Assembly (NCBI GenBank): GCA_035235625.1
Contig: CP141146.1
Location: 10,968,501 to 11,032,500 of the forward strand
Direction of reading: 5' to 3'
Source of the DNA: Saururus chinensis
Taxonomy: Eukaryota; Streptophyta; Magnoliopsida; Piperales; Saururaceae
DNA: 64,000 bases
Shown here: in pieces, positions 1-11,463 of the stretch
Layout: every line of letters begins with the position of its first letter
How positions within the stretch are numbered: the first letter of the stretch is position 1
Made by a program: the position numbers and the translations under genes
The notes under the pieces: generated by a model
The model's input: the letters and a program-made list of their open reading frames with translations, nothing else
Databases searched by the model: none
What the model was told of the DNA's origin: nothing

Positions 1-299
1 TTCTTAAGGGTATTCGCATTTTCGACATGATAAAATTGAACTTCAAATGAATGTCATATGTCAACTTAATGTAAGGAATTTCTTAGTGATTATGCAGCAT
101 CTTGTTCTCAACATATGTCTTCTTAGCGTCACTTTTTGATTCCTTTAATACAATCTTTTATGTTTCCCAATTTATTTTCAGTGTATAATTTTTTAATCTT
201 TGAGAATATGTCATTTGCTACAATTCCAATACCCCATTTTGAAGTGTAGACAAATCCTAAACATTTTCCTCCTGGATAGTATTGATTTATGTTAATGCA

Positions 300-830
300 G
301 TAGAAAGAGCTTTTTGTTTCTCAAAGACTACAAGAGACAATACAACAGATTTAGATACAAAATATTTGTCAAGTTCAGAATAGCTTGCCCCCAGGTTAAG
401 AATTTCAGCCTCCTAAAATCCCTTCAACTCATCTGTCTGAAATTTTTTCATTTCTACTGGATCCATCTTTAATTTTTCTTGAACTGATTCAGACTGTTTT
501 AGAGAAATTTCCTTCACAAGAACTATGTATTTATACATAAGCATGGGGTCCTTATTAACTTGTATTTATTCTTTTAATATCTCTATTTCCTTTCCAGTTT
601 TATGCAAATTCAGAATAATATCATCTACAACACCAATTAAATATTCTTCTATCCTTTTTTCTGCCACATGATTCTATATAAGTAGTTTAATTTTCTTCTC
701 CATCTCAGAGCATCTACTTTCAACAGTATGAGAAAATTGCAATGCATTTTCCATGAATGCTTCCTACTTATAAAGAATCAAGAATGTCTTAGTTGAAACC
801 TTTCCTTGTCCAATTTCTGAACTGTCTCAT
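300..830 (-). pseudogene. Decayed lysine/glutamate-rich, coiled-coil-like coding remnant of a retroelement
   Basis: Reading the minus strand, a single frame stays protein-like for well over 100 codons with only a few in-frame stops. It is rich in Lys, Glu and Leu with heptad-like spacing, for example SRCSEMEKKIKLL and the later KLKMDPVEMKKFQTDELKGF. I do not recognise the family. It lies downstream of gag-like sequence in the same orientation, so it is probably the 3' part of the same retroelement internal region. It has no CCHC knuckle, protease or reverse transcriptase. The element continues beyond the left edge of the window. Confidence 0.35.
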
Positions 831-1284
831 TTTCTTTTAATTCCCAATTTTCAATATTCAGATCAGCCTCCATAGCTAGCTCAATAGCCTTGTCAAAAAA
901 TTATACTAACCGATATGCAACTACCATTAGAATGTTGAAATACATTCCAACCACGGTTCGAAATACTAAATATTTTTCCATTTTATTCACTCCATGATGT
1001 TTTAACAAACATTGACACTCTTTGACACACGGTCGAACACCTTGAGTGCAATGTTTGCAATACAAAATTTGTTGCACTATATGACTTGCTGAGATATATT
1101 TTCCTTGCAGTAAATCTTGCATGTCACACCAACTGGAGATAGACTGCTCACTATCCTTCTTTTGATTTACTTGAATATAATCACACCAAGATAAAATCAT
1201 TTCATTCCACCAACAAACAACTAATTTTACTTGCAAGTTTTCTCCAAACAAACAAATATAACACATATTTTTGTGCAAATTCAT
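831..1284 (-). pseudogene. Second, partial gag-like fragment (Ty3-type) with stops
   Basis: The translated minus strand repeats the end of the gag domain encoded further upstream: LQVKLVVCWWNEMILSW here corresponds to LKVKLVSCQLKSEALTWW there. It then continues into the second half of a gag core: LLKHHGVNKMEKYLVF, a degraded G-G-M turn, and FDKAIELAMEADLNIE. In family terms this is Retrotrans_gag (capsid). Because it overlaps in content with the first gag piece, it is either a duplication or a second element rather than a simple continuation. A stop lies just before FDKAIELAME, so it is not functional. Confidence 0.5.
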
Positions 1285-1320
1285 CCAAGGTGGCTTTGGT
1301 GGTATTTGTATCAGAATGTT

Positions 1321-2025
1321 CTAAAGCAAATAACAAAGTTCATCAAATCGATACTTAAGAGCTGGGATAGAACTTCCTTGTTGATGCATAGACAATACAT
1401 GATAGAATATCATTTGGCAAGCATTAATATCATGATTGAGCAACAAATTGCAAACTATTGATGTAACTCCTAGAAATTTGTTGTTGTCATATATGTGAGA
1501 AAATGATAAACTGTTTTCCACTGTCTCTTCCTTGTTAATTGTCAAAATAGTGAAAACTTCACTCTCCAATTTGAAGTTAGTTTCAACAGTGTTGTGTTCA
1601 CCTTCATCTATCAAAGTTTTAGTAGCTGAAGGATGATCTACAGGTTGGCACACTAACAACTCTAAAGTTTCATATAGTTTCATGTCATTTTTATTCAATT
1701 GCTCTTCAATTTTCTCTTGTGACACTTCTTCCATCTCACATTCATCTAATTTCGGATCCATAATTTCCGGATGAATCTCTAATTCTTCTAAGTCATCTAG
1801 TTTCTTATGGTCTACTTTCAAATTCACTTGGATGTCTTCTAGTTCCACAATTGGATTACTGAAGTTCAAGGTCTGTTTTGATTCTTCAGCTACAATTTCT
1901 TCTGCTAAGACTGAATATTTGTTGTCAAACTGTGATTTATCCTTTGACATTGAATATTGCCTCAACCAAGTTTGTTCACAGTCAATTGACATAAATTTGT
2001 TTTGAATCAATCTCTTCATTTGCAT
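1321..2025 (-). CDS. Uninterrupted acidic ORF following gag-like start, retroelement-derived, function unknown
   Basis: 234 codons are open on the minus strand. The first ~25 residues (MQMKRLIQNKFMS, then EQTWLRQYSMS) continue the gag capsid homology of the neighbouring fragment across one stop codon. The rest is strongly acidic: NPIVELEDIQVNL, LDDLEELEIHPEIMD, ECEMEEVSQEKIEEQL. It ends in a hydrophobic and aromatic stretch that includes MIFYHVLSMHQQG. I see no zinc knuckle, no protease D-S/T-G and no membrane segment. An ORF this long without stops in AT-rich decayed surroundings suggests either recent insertion or past selection. It is most likely an accessory ORF of a non-autonomous Ty3-type element; captured host sequence is the alternative. 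Confidence 0.45.
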   Translation of the reverse strand: MQMKRLIQNKFMSIDCEQTWLRQYSMSKDKSQFDNKYSVLAEEIVAEESKQTLNFSNPIVELEDIQVNLKVDHKKLDDLEELEIHPEIMDPKLDECEMEEVSQEKIEEQLNKNDMKLYETLELLVCQPVDHPSATKTLIDEGEHNTVETNFKLESEVFTILTINKEETVENSLSFSHIYDNNKFLGVTSIVCNLLLNHDINACQMIFYHVLSMHQQGSSIPALKYRFDELCYLL

Positions 2026-2545
2026 CTAAGAATTAATAGGATGTTTTCTCTGCCTCATTTGGTTAATTTGAAGTTGATTCCACCAAGTCAAAGCTTCACT
2101 TTTTAACTGACAGGATACTAATTTTACTTTCAGATCCTCATGTACTTTCATATACTTCAAATAATTTTCAACCGTAATTATCCAATCTAATAGTTCTTCA
2201 CTATTCAATTGACCATTAAAAGTAGGTATATCCATTTTAGGTCGAGCAACTTGAAGATTTTGAAATTTTCCTCTTCGATTTTGCTGATTGTACTCTAATT
2301 CTCCATCACTATATAGATCTTCGTTAATTGGATTACTCGAACTAGATTTGAAGTTTTGGCACATTGAATTCAAATCTCTTGCGAATTCCTGCTAGAATAT
2401 GTGGTTGTAGATTTTTTAGAGTAATATTCTTGTGTTGCATCTATTAAACCACTTGCTGTAATTGAGCCTGAGTTTGTTGTTGTGTCTATACCAACTGTAA
2501 CATGAGTTGGCGTAGATATGAAGCTTTGGATTTGTCAAACTCCAT
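2026..2545 (-). pseudogene. gag N-terminal region of a Ty3/gypsy-type retroelement
   Basis: The reading frame starts with MEFDKSKASYLRQLML, 17 bases inside the primer-binding site, so this is the natural gag start. A Gln-rich stretch with in-frame stops follows. The capsid entry is well preserved: ARPKMDIPTFNGQL, EELLDWIITVENYLKYM, LKSEALTWWNQL. The F-x-G and D/EALTWW patterns are diagnostic of Retrotrans_gag capsid. It ends at a stop (codon after HPINS), beyond which the homology continues in the next ORF. It acts, when intact, as virus-like particle capsid in the cytoplasm. It is broken here by at least two early stops and the terminal stop. Confidence 0.65.
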
Positions 2546-2561
2546 AGAAATAGCTAAAACT

Positions 2562-2574
2562 CTCTTTGATACCA
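2562..2574 (-). promoter_or_regulatory. Primer-binding site (initiator tRNA-Met type)
   Basis: On the minus strand the sequence TGGTATCAAAGAG lies two bases after the LTR end. It is close to the TGGTATCAGAGC complement of the plant initiator Met tRNA 3' end, used to prime minus-strand synthesis. Its position between the LTR and the gag start codon fixes the element's orientation. Confidence 0.7.
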
Positions 2575-2576
2575 AA

Positions 2577-3336
2577 TGATGGTGCAACAAATTGTAAAGC
2601 TTGGAGATATATATTCAAACGGCAATTACAATTGGGAATTAGCTACAAAAGCAAAGAACCAACTGGGAAATGAAGAGATTCAATCTAGATGATAGAGAAA
2701 TTTCTTCTGTGTTTCCATTTTATTCAATGTACAAAATTTACAAACAAAATGTACTCCATTTGTATCAATCAATACAGTTTTATCAAATTGCAATTCAAAT
2801 TATAGAGTTCCAGAAAATAGAGTAAGAATATTATGTCCTAAAATCCATTAAAAACGTAACATTCAACAAGCAAACAGTAGATCTTTCTACCTCGAATCCA
2901 CGAAAAAGATGAGATCTAAAAATATCGGGAAACCAGCTCCGATGAGCCTTCACGAAATTCAAATTTTGAATCACCAAAAAGTCCCCGGCAAATGCACCTT
3001 GTTCCCCTTTTATAATTGTTTCTATTCCATTAGCTGAAGAAGTCATTAGTCGGTAAAGTGGTTTTCAGCTGAATTAATCCAACTTAGATCCTGCTGAATT
3101 TCCAATTCTAACCCTTTCATTAAAATGTTCTCCCTTCAATTGACGTAGGGTATTTTCGTCACCATTGGTACTTTTGTCAATTTAAGGGAGAACATTTTAA
3201 TGAAAGGGTCAGAATTGGAAATTTAATAGGATCTGAGCTGGATTAATTCAGCTAAGATCTTGTTGAATTTCCAATTCTAACCCTTTCATTAAAATGTTCT
3301 CCTTTAAATTGACGAAGGGTATTTTCGTCGCCATCA
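2577..3336 (-). repeat. 5' LTR (760 bp) of the gag-bearing retroelement, with internal inverted triplication
   Basis: On the minus strand the LTR starts TGATGG at 3336 and ends CCATCA at 2577, a perfect 6-bp terminal inversion, immediately before the primer-binding site. A TATAAAAGG box lies near 3010, so the U3 part is 3020-3336. U3 contains the same ~90-bp block three times: two direct copies (about 3075-3151 and 3255-3330) with an inverted copy between them (about 3177-3240), able to form a long hairpin. The matching 3' LTR must lie outside the window to the left. Confidence 0.65.
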
Positions 3337-3399
3337 CATTCTTCTCAAAATCGTCACAAGTATCCTCCATAAGGTCTTGGTCAAAACTTTCATCTATCA

Positions 3400-5080
3400 T
3401 AAACAATTTTTAATTTGTGTAGCTATGTTTAGTGGGGTATTTTCATCACAATTATAACATAATTGGAACAACGATCGGCCATTTGAGAATGAGTAAGGCG
3501 AATAAAAGGAGTGGATAAAGAAGTACCTAAAGGATAGCCACCTTGTGGCTGGTCGGAAGAGGAAGTAGGGCGAGCTGGAAAGGTGGAGACCGACATGCGA
3601 TAAAAAGAAGAATGACCAAGCTAGGATAACTTCTCTTTGCATACACAAGCCATATGCATCATTTCCGTCAAGGAGACCCACGGAAAGGTGTGCATTTAGC
3701 CTTAATATGGTGCTTAAGACCGGCTTCAAAAATACCAATAAGGGCATGCTTAGGCTATCATTGGACGCGGTTCACTAAGCGCTCAAACTCATCCTAGTAA
3801 TGTTGGACAAATCCCCATTGTTGAACTTGAGGCAACAATCTTTTGAAATTCTGATAGGGAGTTTAGCCGAAATTGAGGAGAAGAACATTCTCAAACTCAG
3901 GCCAAGTAACATTTTGATGAAATTGGAAGAAACACTTCGCCAATTGACCCATTTGTCTAGGTATTCACCTTTGAAGATCGAAAAATATGCGAATTCGGCA
4001 AACCGAAATAGCAGGGTTCTAATATGGAAGTGCACAACCATAAGGATAGTGGACACGACTACGACCACAACCACGAGGATGACCATCGTGTTCGTGGTAG
4101 TCGATCTTGTCAAGGAAAGCATTCTCAAAGTCATAATGTTCACCGAGAGGGGAATAACCCAATGGATGGGGGCCATGATAAAGGAAAACATGGTGTGGTG
4201 GCTGATTTGGGCAGCCTGGGTGGGCTAGGGTGGGGTCCACATTACCCAGCAGCCCATGGGGTAGAAGTGGGGTGAATGGGTTCATATACAGATGAAAATG
4301 AACCCAAAACATGTCCATCACCCCACAAGGACGCATCTAAAATGCGAGATGCGGGATGGGGCTTCTGTGGTGTAGGAAGAGAGGGGGGGAAGGATGGCTT
4401 GGTAGCGGCGGGGTTGACAACCTATGGGGTAGGGCCGACCAGAAGGAGGGGGCGGAAGATGGTTCGACAGCATAGGCAAGCGGCGATGGGGCGGTTGGAG
4501 CCTTCCCTTCTATGCAAACACACCAAGCGGAGCAATAGGCCAGGGGCTGGTGGATCAATTGTGACTAGGCAAAGCGCCTGAGGGTCCAGAGGCCAAGGCA
4601 GTGGCCTGATCCACTGGCTAGAAAGTAGAACTGGCTGGAGGAAGTCCTGGCAGGGCCAAGCTAAAGGCCAATGCGGGTACGACGAGCTCATAAGCAATGA
4701 GGCGAGCGGCTAGCAGAAGGTTGGCTATTGGTGGAGCTCTTGAGCATGGGGAAACCGAGGATCCCGGAAGATGAAGCGACCACTAGAAGAAAGGCGAGCA
4801 CCGGTGAGGACCATCTGATTGAACAGAAGGCATGCAAGGAGCGCATGACCTTGTCAAAATGACAATTGTGCTCGTTGGAACATTGGTGGATGTTGTCCTA
4901 GTTCTCATCAAACCTACGAGATGTGTCCACTTGGATAGAAGTAAGGGTGGTCTTCACTTCAGTAAGCTATGAAACTGTAGCTTTCGATTGATGTTTGAGT
5001 TGTTGTGTACGGGCATGAAGCCGAGCAGAGGAGAACTCTGAGACGAGCATGTCATAGAGGGCATAGGAATCCGCTACCTT
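3400..5080 (-). pseudogene. Degraded gag of another Ty3-type retroelement
   Basis: The minus strand encodes a recognisable but stop-riddled capsid. It reads WPEFENVLLLNFG, then TPYQNFKRLLPQVQQWGFVQ, then DEFERLVNRV and ALIGIFEAGLKHHIKA at about 3640-3960; each part is a standard gag block. Upstream, about 4000-4700 is Pro/His-rich as in gag linkers. About 4750-5080 reads as the alpha-helical N-terminal region (KVADSYALYDMLVSEFSSA). In-frame stops interrupt at least four places, and no knuckle or pol follows. The GC-rich ORFs on both strands at 4.0-4.7 kb are shadows of this remnant. Confidence 0.6.
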
Positions 5081-5096
5081 GGGGGGGGGGGGGGGG
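5081..5096. repeat. G16 homopolymer
   Basis: Sixteen consecutive G residues mark the upstream boundary of the degraded gag. The length may be unreliable because long G/C runs are prone to sequencing error. Confidence 0.9.
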
Positions 5097-5099
5097 AGA

Positions 5100-7095
5100 A
5101 AGAACTCAAAATTTCTATTGACTAATTTAGAATTGGTTGTGCAATATAATTTATAAAGATCTAAAGTAGAAATCCTAATGAAATAAGAAAAACAACAGAA
5201 AACGCTAATCCTAGTGAAATTAAGAGAACATGCTAATCTAGAAAATGTAAATTATAGTCTAGTTAGGATTATATCATTGGTCTTGGTTTATTTTTGTTAC
5301 TCAACAATATGTAATTATTTCACTTGGTTGAGTTGACAGGCAGAAAATAGATATACAAGTCTCATAATTATGATTTGATCTAGATGACAGATATTTTTTG
5401 TCAGATGGAGGGAGTAAATTTTTTTTACAATATTGGGCTCATGTTATTTGGGACCTACATATTTATTCAATATAGGAAAAATGTAATGCTTGTTTTGGCT
5501 ATAGATTAATTTCCTTGGGAAAGTAAAATTTAGAGTTTGTATCTGGGAAATGCAACAAAACCTTCCCATTTGTCTGTTGAGCAAAACAGCTAATTTTTTT
5601 TCCATAAAAGAACAGCTAAAATTTACCCTTTATATCTTGAATTTTGTCATGGCTAGTCAGTATGGAGGTTAAAGAAGACAAAGAAGCCATCCTTGTTGAA
5701 TTGAATCATTCTTGATCCTTTTTTTTGTATACAATTTTTTCTGTTTTTGGTAAAAAATCCTTTTTGTGTATAATTGAAGAGTATTGTCGTGACTTTCGCG
5801 TGCGGTAATGCCTGACAAATGTGTGCCACTATTCTGCCCCACATTCATGACCCGGCCTAAATGCAGACCCTTGCCTTCATTGCCGCACTCTAAAGGTGAG
5901 CTTTTCCTTGTAACATTTACATAAATTGAATGTGGAAATGAGTAATGCGGCACGCACATTGGTGACACTTGAATTAACTGCCTTCTATTTTTTGAGGTCT
6001 GCATGATTGGTTAAATCACTTACATATAGATTCTTTTCAGAAGAGTCATCTGCCACTTACTCTTTTAGCCATCCCGCCTGGGTATAAATATTTACCAACT
6101 ACATACAGGTGAGGTGGGCTGGATAAAGTAAGAGGTAGGAGACTCCACATCTTTCTTTTTTTTGTCCTAAAATATAGATTTGAGATGCACCGAGAAACAT
6201 GCACACAAAAGGTGATATATAAGTAATTTTTAATTGCTAGGGTTAAAAATAATTAAGAATTTCGAAAGCAATTTGCAGTTTTTCTAAGCAACAATATTCA
6301 ATTGGTCATGTAATAAGACTAAGGTAGCACAGCTACAGATGGTGTCATCAGATAGAAATAGCATTAGAAACCAACCTAGATAAAGATTACTGACACTTCA
6401 AAAGTGTTGCTGAAACTTTTCTACTAATGGGGCACCAAAACAAGGTGGGATCCTGCATTAATTGACTGGCATGTCTTTTACCTGTCATTCGAACGTCAGC
6501 ATACTAGATATTCTACCTTTGTCCCCCTCAATTGAGGCAAACATCGCCAAGTTAGATAATTATTTAGTTAAATTATTTTTAAGAAAAAATTCATATGAGC
6601 TTGCGCTAGGCGCATTGGTGTGAACCTGGCCATGATAAATCATTGGATCAAAGTCTAATGAGGAAATGGGTAGAAACTAATATGTCCCATCAGATTAAAA
6701 TCCTATACGCAATTCAGACTTATTTTTTCAAAAGAGGTTAAACTAAATTTTCACCTTATAAATGTTTAAATTTTAAAAATATAAAAAATCCTATTTATAT
6801 AGGCTTGGTGCACCCCAAATGTAACACATTAATTCTCTCCATTTAAAAATGATATGTTGTATAGATTTGAGATAGTTTCTCCCTTTGAATGTAAAAAAAT
6901 AAGTTGATCACTTTAGAATGACTGAGTTGAACCCAACTATAGAAGAATAAAAAATTTCTAGCATTTTTTTGGAATGCCAAATCCAATTATGAAACATTAC
7001 ACATAATTTATGCAATCTATTTATAGATAGATTTTTTTCCACCAAAAAACAAGATTAGGGCAAATAACCGATAAAAAAGAGACGAGGGTAAACAC
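5100..7095. other. AT-rich intergenic sequence without recognisable gene
   Basis: I see no coding frame of substance here. A single Stowaway-like end (GATGGAGGGAGTA, near 5404-5416) has no clear partner. Short ORFs at 5.6-6.0 kb have no family signature. Confidence 0.5.
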
Positions 7096-7096
7096 T

Positions 7097-7630
7097 TAGG
7101 GGATGTTTGGGTACTGAATCAGTGGAAGATTCAATTGATTCAGGCTCAATTCAGTACTAAATTATTAGAATCATGTTTGTGTATTGAAGATGTGCTAAAT
7201 TAAAAATTCAGCACTGAAGTTAGATTTAAGCCGTTTTAAACCTGAATCCCTGAATCACCTCATTCCTAATCACCGTTTTAAAAATTACAGATTCTATTAT
7301 TTTTCAATAATTATCGTTCATATCGATTTGAGCCTCAAAAAACGTGCCATATAGGTAGGGCCTACTTTAAAAGTTCAAAATTACCTACCCTTGTGGGATC
7401 TTGTTTGATAGAGCTCGAATTTAGAAGTATAATGATACCAAGAACGTGCATATCCGAGTTAGAGAAAGAGTTATATTAGTTTAACGTTTTAAAACTGGGT
7501 TTGACATAACATCTGAATTTATTCTAACAAATTCTCTTACCAAACGTAATTCATATTAAGCGGTCAATTTTTTGAATTAATTCGCTACTAAATTAATTCG
7601 CTACTGAATTAATTCAGTTTTCATGTTTAA
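7097..7630. mobile_element. Possible MITE-like insertion carrying an LTR-type U3 motif
   Basis: It opens with GGGGATGTTTGGGTACTG and contains TACCAAACG near its right part, the inverted flavour seen in PIF/Harbinger MITEs, but I could not define a clean target duplication. It has CTGAATCAG-type repeats at both ends. Positions 7411-7475 contain a block (gagctc, ataccaagaacgtgc, tccgagtt) that recurs in several LTR U3 regions elsewhere in this window. It could instead be a decayed LTR fragment. Confidence 0.3.
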
Positions 7631-7989
7631 AATAACGACCAAAGGTATAGAGCAATATCAAAATCTAACATATCAATCTTTTACATTAGGAAGGGCCCCA
7701 TGGAATTGATGTATTTTGCGGTAAGCAAGGACATTATCCTATACTCTTCTTGATGAAATTTCAAGTCCATATAAGGGTTTGTTTGGATTAGTAAAAAATA
7801 GAGGAAAAGAAATTTTTAAATTTTTTTTTGTAGTTTCTATATTTTGTGCAATAAGTAAAGAGAAATTAAAGGTGAAATTGGAAGAAAAGTGGTAGAAATT
7901 TGACCTCAAAATTTTTTACCCCTCAACTCATCAATTTTGAGAAAAAATCAACATACCAAAGATTTATACCTTTAATAGCCGCCGTTCCC

Positions 7990-8205
7990 GCCACTACCTT
8001 CCACCGTCGCCACTATCACCACTACTGTCATAACCACCACTATAGCCATAGCCATCGCGACCACCACTACTATTGTTGTCATCTACTATTACCATCGCCA
8101 CCATTACTACAACTACTATCGCCACCATCATCGCCGCCGCCACATCTACCATCACTATTACCTCTACTACTATAGCTAACTCCACCAACATTACCACCAT
8201 TGATA
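7990..8205. repeat. Degenerate CCA/CAC/ACT trinucleotide tract
   Basis: About 215 bp consist of imperfect repeats of CAC, ACT and GCC triplets. The resulting His- or Val-rich ORFs on both strands are artefacts of this composition. Confidence 0.8.
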
Positions 8206-8399
8206 GATTCAAGTTTTAGTTTTTTATATCACCATTGGTGCAATTAAATAATAATTTTTTTATAAGAATGTCCTAGTTTCTCTTTCATCTAGAGCCATTT
8301 TTTCTTTTTCTTTCTCTTTCTCCTTATTTCCACCAATCCACCCTAAAGAAAGTTTGATTTTTACTTTTTCTAAAAGCTTAAGTGCTTCAGCAATATTCT

Positions 8400-9090
8400 T
8401 ACCAGCTCAAATATGTGACTGTATTGACTCAAGAATTGCTGAACTCCACCACTTCCAAAATTTCCTTCCTGGAAAAGCCTCCTGCTAAACACTCTTCCAC
8501 CTCAACTGCCTTCAGATTATGTAGTTTGCAAGAGAAAGTGTCCTCTATAGACTTCTGCAGCATTCCTTTTCAACGTTTCCCTTAAAAAAATAAAAAATGT
8601 AAATAAATGCAACTCAAATACTCAATGGACGTAGAAATGAAAGGACTAATTTAGAGAAAAAGAGAACTTCATCATCCCACCTAGAATCTCCAAATTCTGT
8701 AAGTAATCATCCTACTCCATGTCATCATTGGAAAACCAAGTGTAGTTTGCACTTTGCATCATTCACTCCAACTCTCCAGAGACCAATACTTATCGTAAGA
8801 CATTCCAGAACTGGAAAAATCTTAGCCAAACGTGACACTCCCAACAGTTTATGTTTCAACAATGTCGTCTTCAAATGCAGACATGTCACGTTGATTGAAG
8901 GAATTAACAGATTTGTTATCTTGCTCAATGATAGAACCTTCAGAGAGGTTAGAATGACATGGTGAGAAAACATTACTAGCTAATGCAAGGAATAACAAAA
9001 ATCCTCTTATTAAATGCCTAATCCAGCATGTTGATGTTTGAAGAGCTTTACATTTAGATGGATGTGACAGTAAAAAAAGGTAGGACATGG
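8400..9090 (-). pseudogene. F-box/LRR/FBD-type gene remnant
   Basis: The minus strand at 8973-8725 reads LTSLKVLSLSKITNL, then a leucine-rich stretch, then FPVLECLTIS. This is the LRR pattern (SLKxLxLxxI ... CPxLExLxI) of plant F-box/FBD proteins. Further downstream, about 8550-8430 reads FSCKLHNLKAVEVEECLAGGFSR followed by KEILEVVEF, which resembles the start of an FBD domain (C-x-LHNLKxVEV ... ELExVxF). The two parts lie in separate exon-like pieces with an AT-rich gap and an acceptor-like ttttttaag. Both parts carry stops or shifts, and no F-box start was found. When intact such proteins are SCF ubiquitin-ligase substrate adaptors. Confidence 0.45.
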
Positions 9091-10166
9091 AACATCTTGC
9101 ATGTTAATTCCTAGAACAAAATACGGGTATCATAGGGAAGAAGCTTATGTTGTAGTAAATCATTATAACAAGTAAAAATAACACATAAACCGTGGTTAGG
9201 TGGAGTTAAGTATGGTGATGTAATGCTTAAGGAAGCATTAGAGAGTGGCAACCGACAATAAAGTAAAAGAAGAAGGATACGACAAAATATTATAGACTAA
9301 ATCCTCTACATATTTTAGATCAACACACATTAATGTGGGCCCGGGCATTGCAGGTGTCAGATTTTGATCTGCTTACTTATGTTACTAATTGGCGCAAGAA
9401 GGTTTGAATCACTTGCCCATCTCATGTGAGGCGCCTTAGTTTTGGTTATGCGTCATATGAGGATTATGCATTTATCAATTCATGCAACTATATCGTAGCC
9501 CTATGTGAATTAAATGCTATTAGAAAAGACAAGAATGATTTAAAAAATAAACAAAACTAAACTAGATCAAGAAAAATTGCACACGAGAATGCACCATGGA
9601 CATATAGTTGAAGCTTAACGTGGTTGAGACTAGTAAGAAGCTCCTACAAGAGAGGGACATCTCCATGATTATCAAACTTAAACTCAAATTTGGCTTAACA
9701 ATGTTTCTTAACAAATATTTGGGTCTTAAAACCCATGAAGACCCAAGGAGAGTATGCTTGGCGTATAAATCTTGAACATGACAATATCCTCATAAATCAT
9801 CTGTGACTGACAATTCTAACTCTTGGATTTGTGATCTATACGTAAAGAGTAGAACTTGTATTATACTCCTCTAGAACTACTTCGTCAAGGACCAGACAAC
9901 CAGATGTAAGTTTCTTCAACATTCGACAAGGCAAATCAACTTTTAAAGTTATCTTTGAGAAATATCAAACATATTGAACCACGCAACTCAATTTCACAAG
10001 CATGTAACTCCAAATACATAGAGAATCACTGAAAAAACCTATCGTGGCACTTCGTTAAATGGCTTTTCCAGAATTTTGTAGAAGTTCTAATAGAATGACT
10101 TCACACAATGACATACCCATGAGTCAATTTGAATGGGATAAGTCCTCTTTTCAGTAATAAATAGTA
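9091..10166. other. Intergenic, nothing recognised
   Basis: I find no coding frame, tRNA-like fold or clear repeat boundary in this stretch. Confidence 0.4.
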
Positions 10167-10316
10167 CTCCCTCCGTCCTATATTAATAGCTCTATTTAAA
10201 AAAATAATAACTTTTATTATATGGTAAAACCTAATCATTTAAATTGACAAAATGAAGCTATTAATATAGAACAAACTTTTTTGTTAAATGGAGCTATTAA
10301 TTTAAGACAGAGGGAG
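10167..10316. mobile_element. Stowaway-type MITE (150 bp)
   Basis: Terminal inverted repeats CTCCCTCCGTCC and its counterpart ending in GAGGGAG are flanked by TA on both sides (10165-10166 and 10317-10318), the Tc1/mariner-derived Stowaway signature. The inner arms extend the hairpin (TATTAATAGCTC / GAGCTATTAAT). It is non-coding and non-autonomous. Confidence 0.85.
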
Positions 10317-10318
10317 TA

Positions 10319-11463
10319 TAAATCTTTCCAAATTTTGAACCCTTGTAGTAGGGTGTAGAATTTTTAGTAAAGAGCGTTATAAAATAACAAAATTTTAAGT
10401 GTTTTTTCTCTATATTATACTTAAGATATACCGAAGTATAAAAAACTGCGGGAGAGGCCAAAGGCAAAGAGTTGGGCTGGTTGGGAGGAGGCTAAAGCGT
10501 GGTTTTAGGCAACAGCCGGAGGATGATAAGGCTGGGAGCAAAGGAGAAATTTTGTCAATGATCAGGACTCGGGAAGAGGAGCGTCAGCTGTGTCACCCCT
10601 CTGCTCTGGCTGCAAGTAGGCACAAGTGTGTCGGCCACAGTCGGACTTGGGAAGGAGTAAGCGAGGAGCTAGTATATATTTTGTTTAGATTGGGATTTTA
10701 AGGTATAAATTAGAGGAAAGCATGAAGAAGCCGGTCCCAATGGCTATGGGCCTGTCCCTGCCTGTAGTAATTTATCATATTATTGACAAAACACAAACCT
10801 GAACGCCCATAAAAATCTCCACCTTCTGCGACAAACCATGAGCCCCAACTACTTCCTCTATCGACAAAAGACAATATCTGAATCAACATAGCACATGTCC
10901 ATGAAATATACCTCTGCCTCAGATAATTTGCACTTAGAAAATTTGTGTGAAAAGAGTTCACGGTCCTACATCATATAGAAAACTCCAAATGCCCATGTCC
11001 TTGAAAAAATGATTCAATTCAAAATCTGCTTCCATTTATATTTATGAAGATCACAAGGCCTACACTACCTTCTTTTAAGTTCTTTCAGTTAAGCTAATTC
11101 TCCAGCTTCTTGCTTGTGTAAAGCACTTGCGCTTGTGTAGGAGTTCATGCTGTTCAAATGGAAAACTAAAAAAAAAATCTACGGACTTGTTACATTTTGT
11201 CAGTTGGTTTTGGTACAGCACCCACAGTGCTCTCCGTATAAGTTAAAAAGTTATTTGGTTCACTGTTGGTATAGAAGTACTGCATCATTTGGAAAAAATA
11301 TATATATACAAATAAAGTATACTGTTTTTAAAACACAAACAACATATCCAACTCCGTTCTTCAATGTCTTATTACCACAAAAAGTTTTATTTTGTTGTAT
11401 ACGCTTGCTTTTATCTTTTCTTCATGGATTTAATAACAAAAACTTAAAAAAACGATGCACATA
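10319..11463. other. Intergenic, downstream of SMU1
   Basis: A 100-codon ORF on the plus strand (10399-10701) is Arg/Gly-rich and matches no family I know. Its codon pattern looks incidental, so I do not call it a gene. Otherwise nothing is recognised. Confidence 0.4.

Noticed and set aside
4019-4697. Long ORFs on both strands in a GC-rich stretch
   Set aside because: Shadows of the Pro/His-rich linker of a degraded gag on the minus strand.
7900-8212. His/Ser/Pro-rich and Val-rich ORFs on both strands
   Set aside because: Produced by the degenerate CCA/ACT trinucleotide tract.
10399-10701. 100-codon ORF on the plus strand
   Set aside because: No known domain, no splice or repeat support, and no codon-level sign of selection; a chance ORF is likely.
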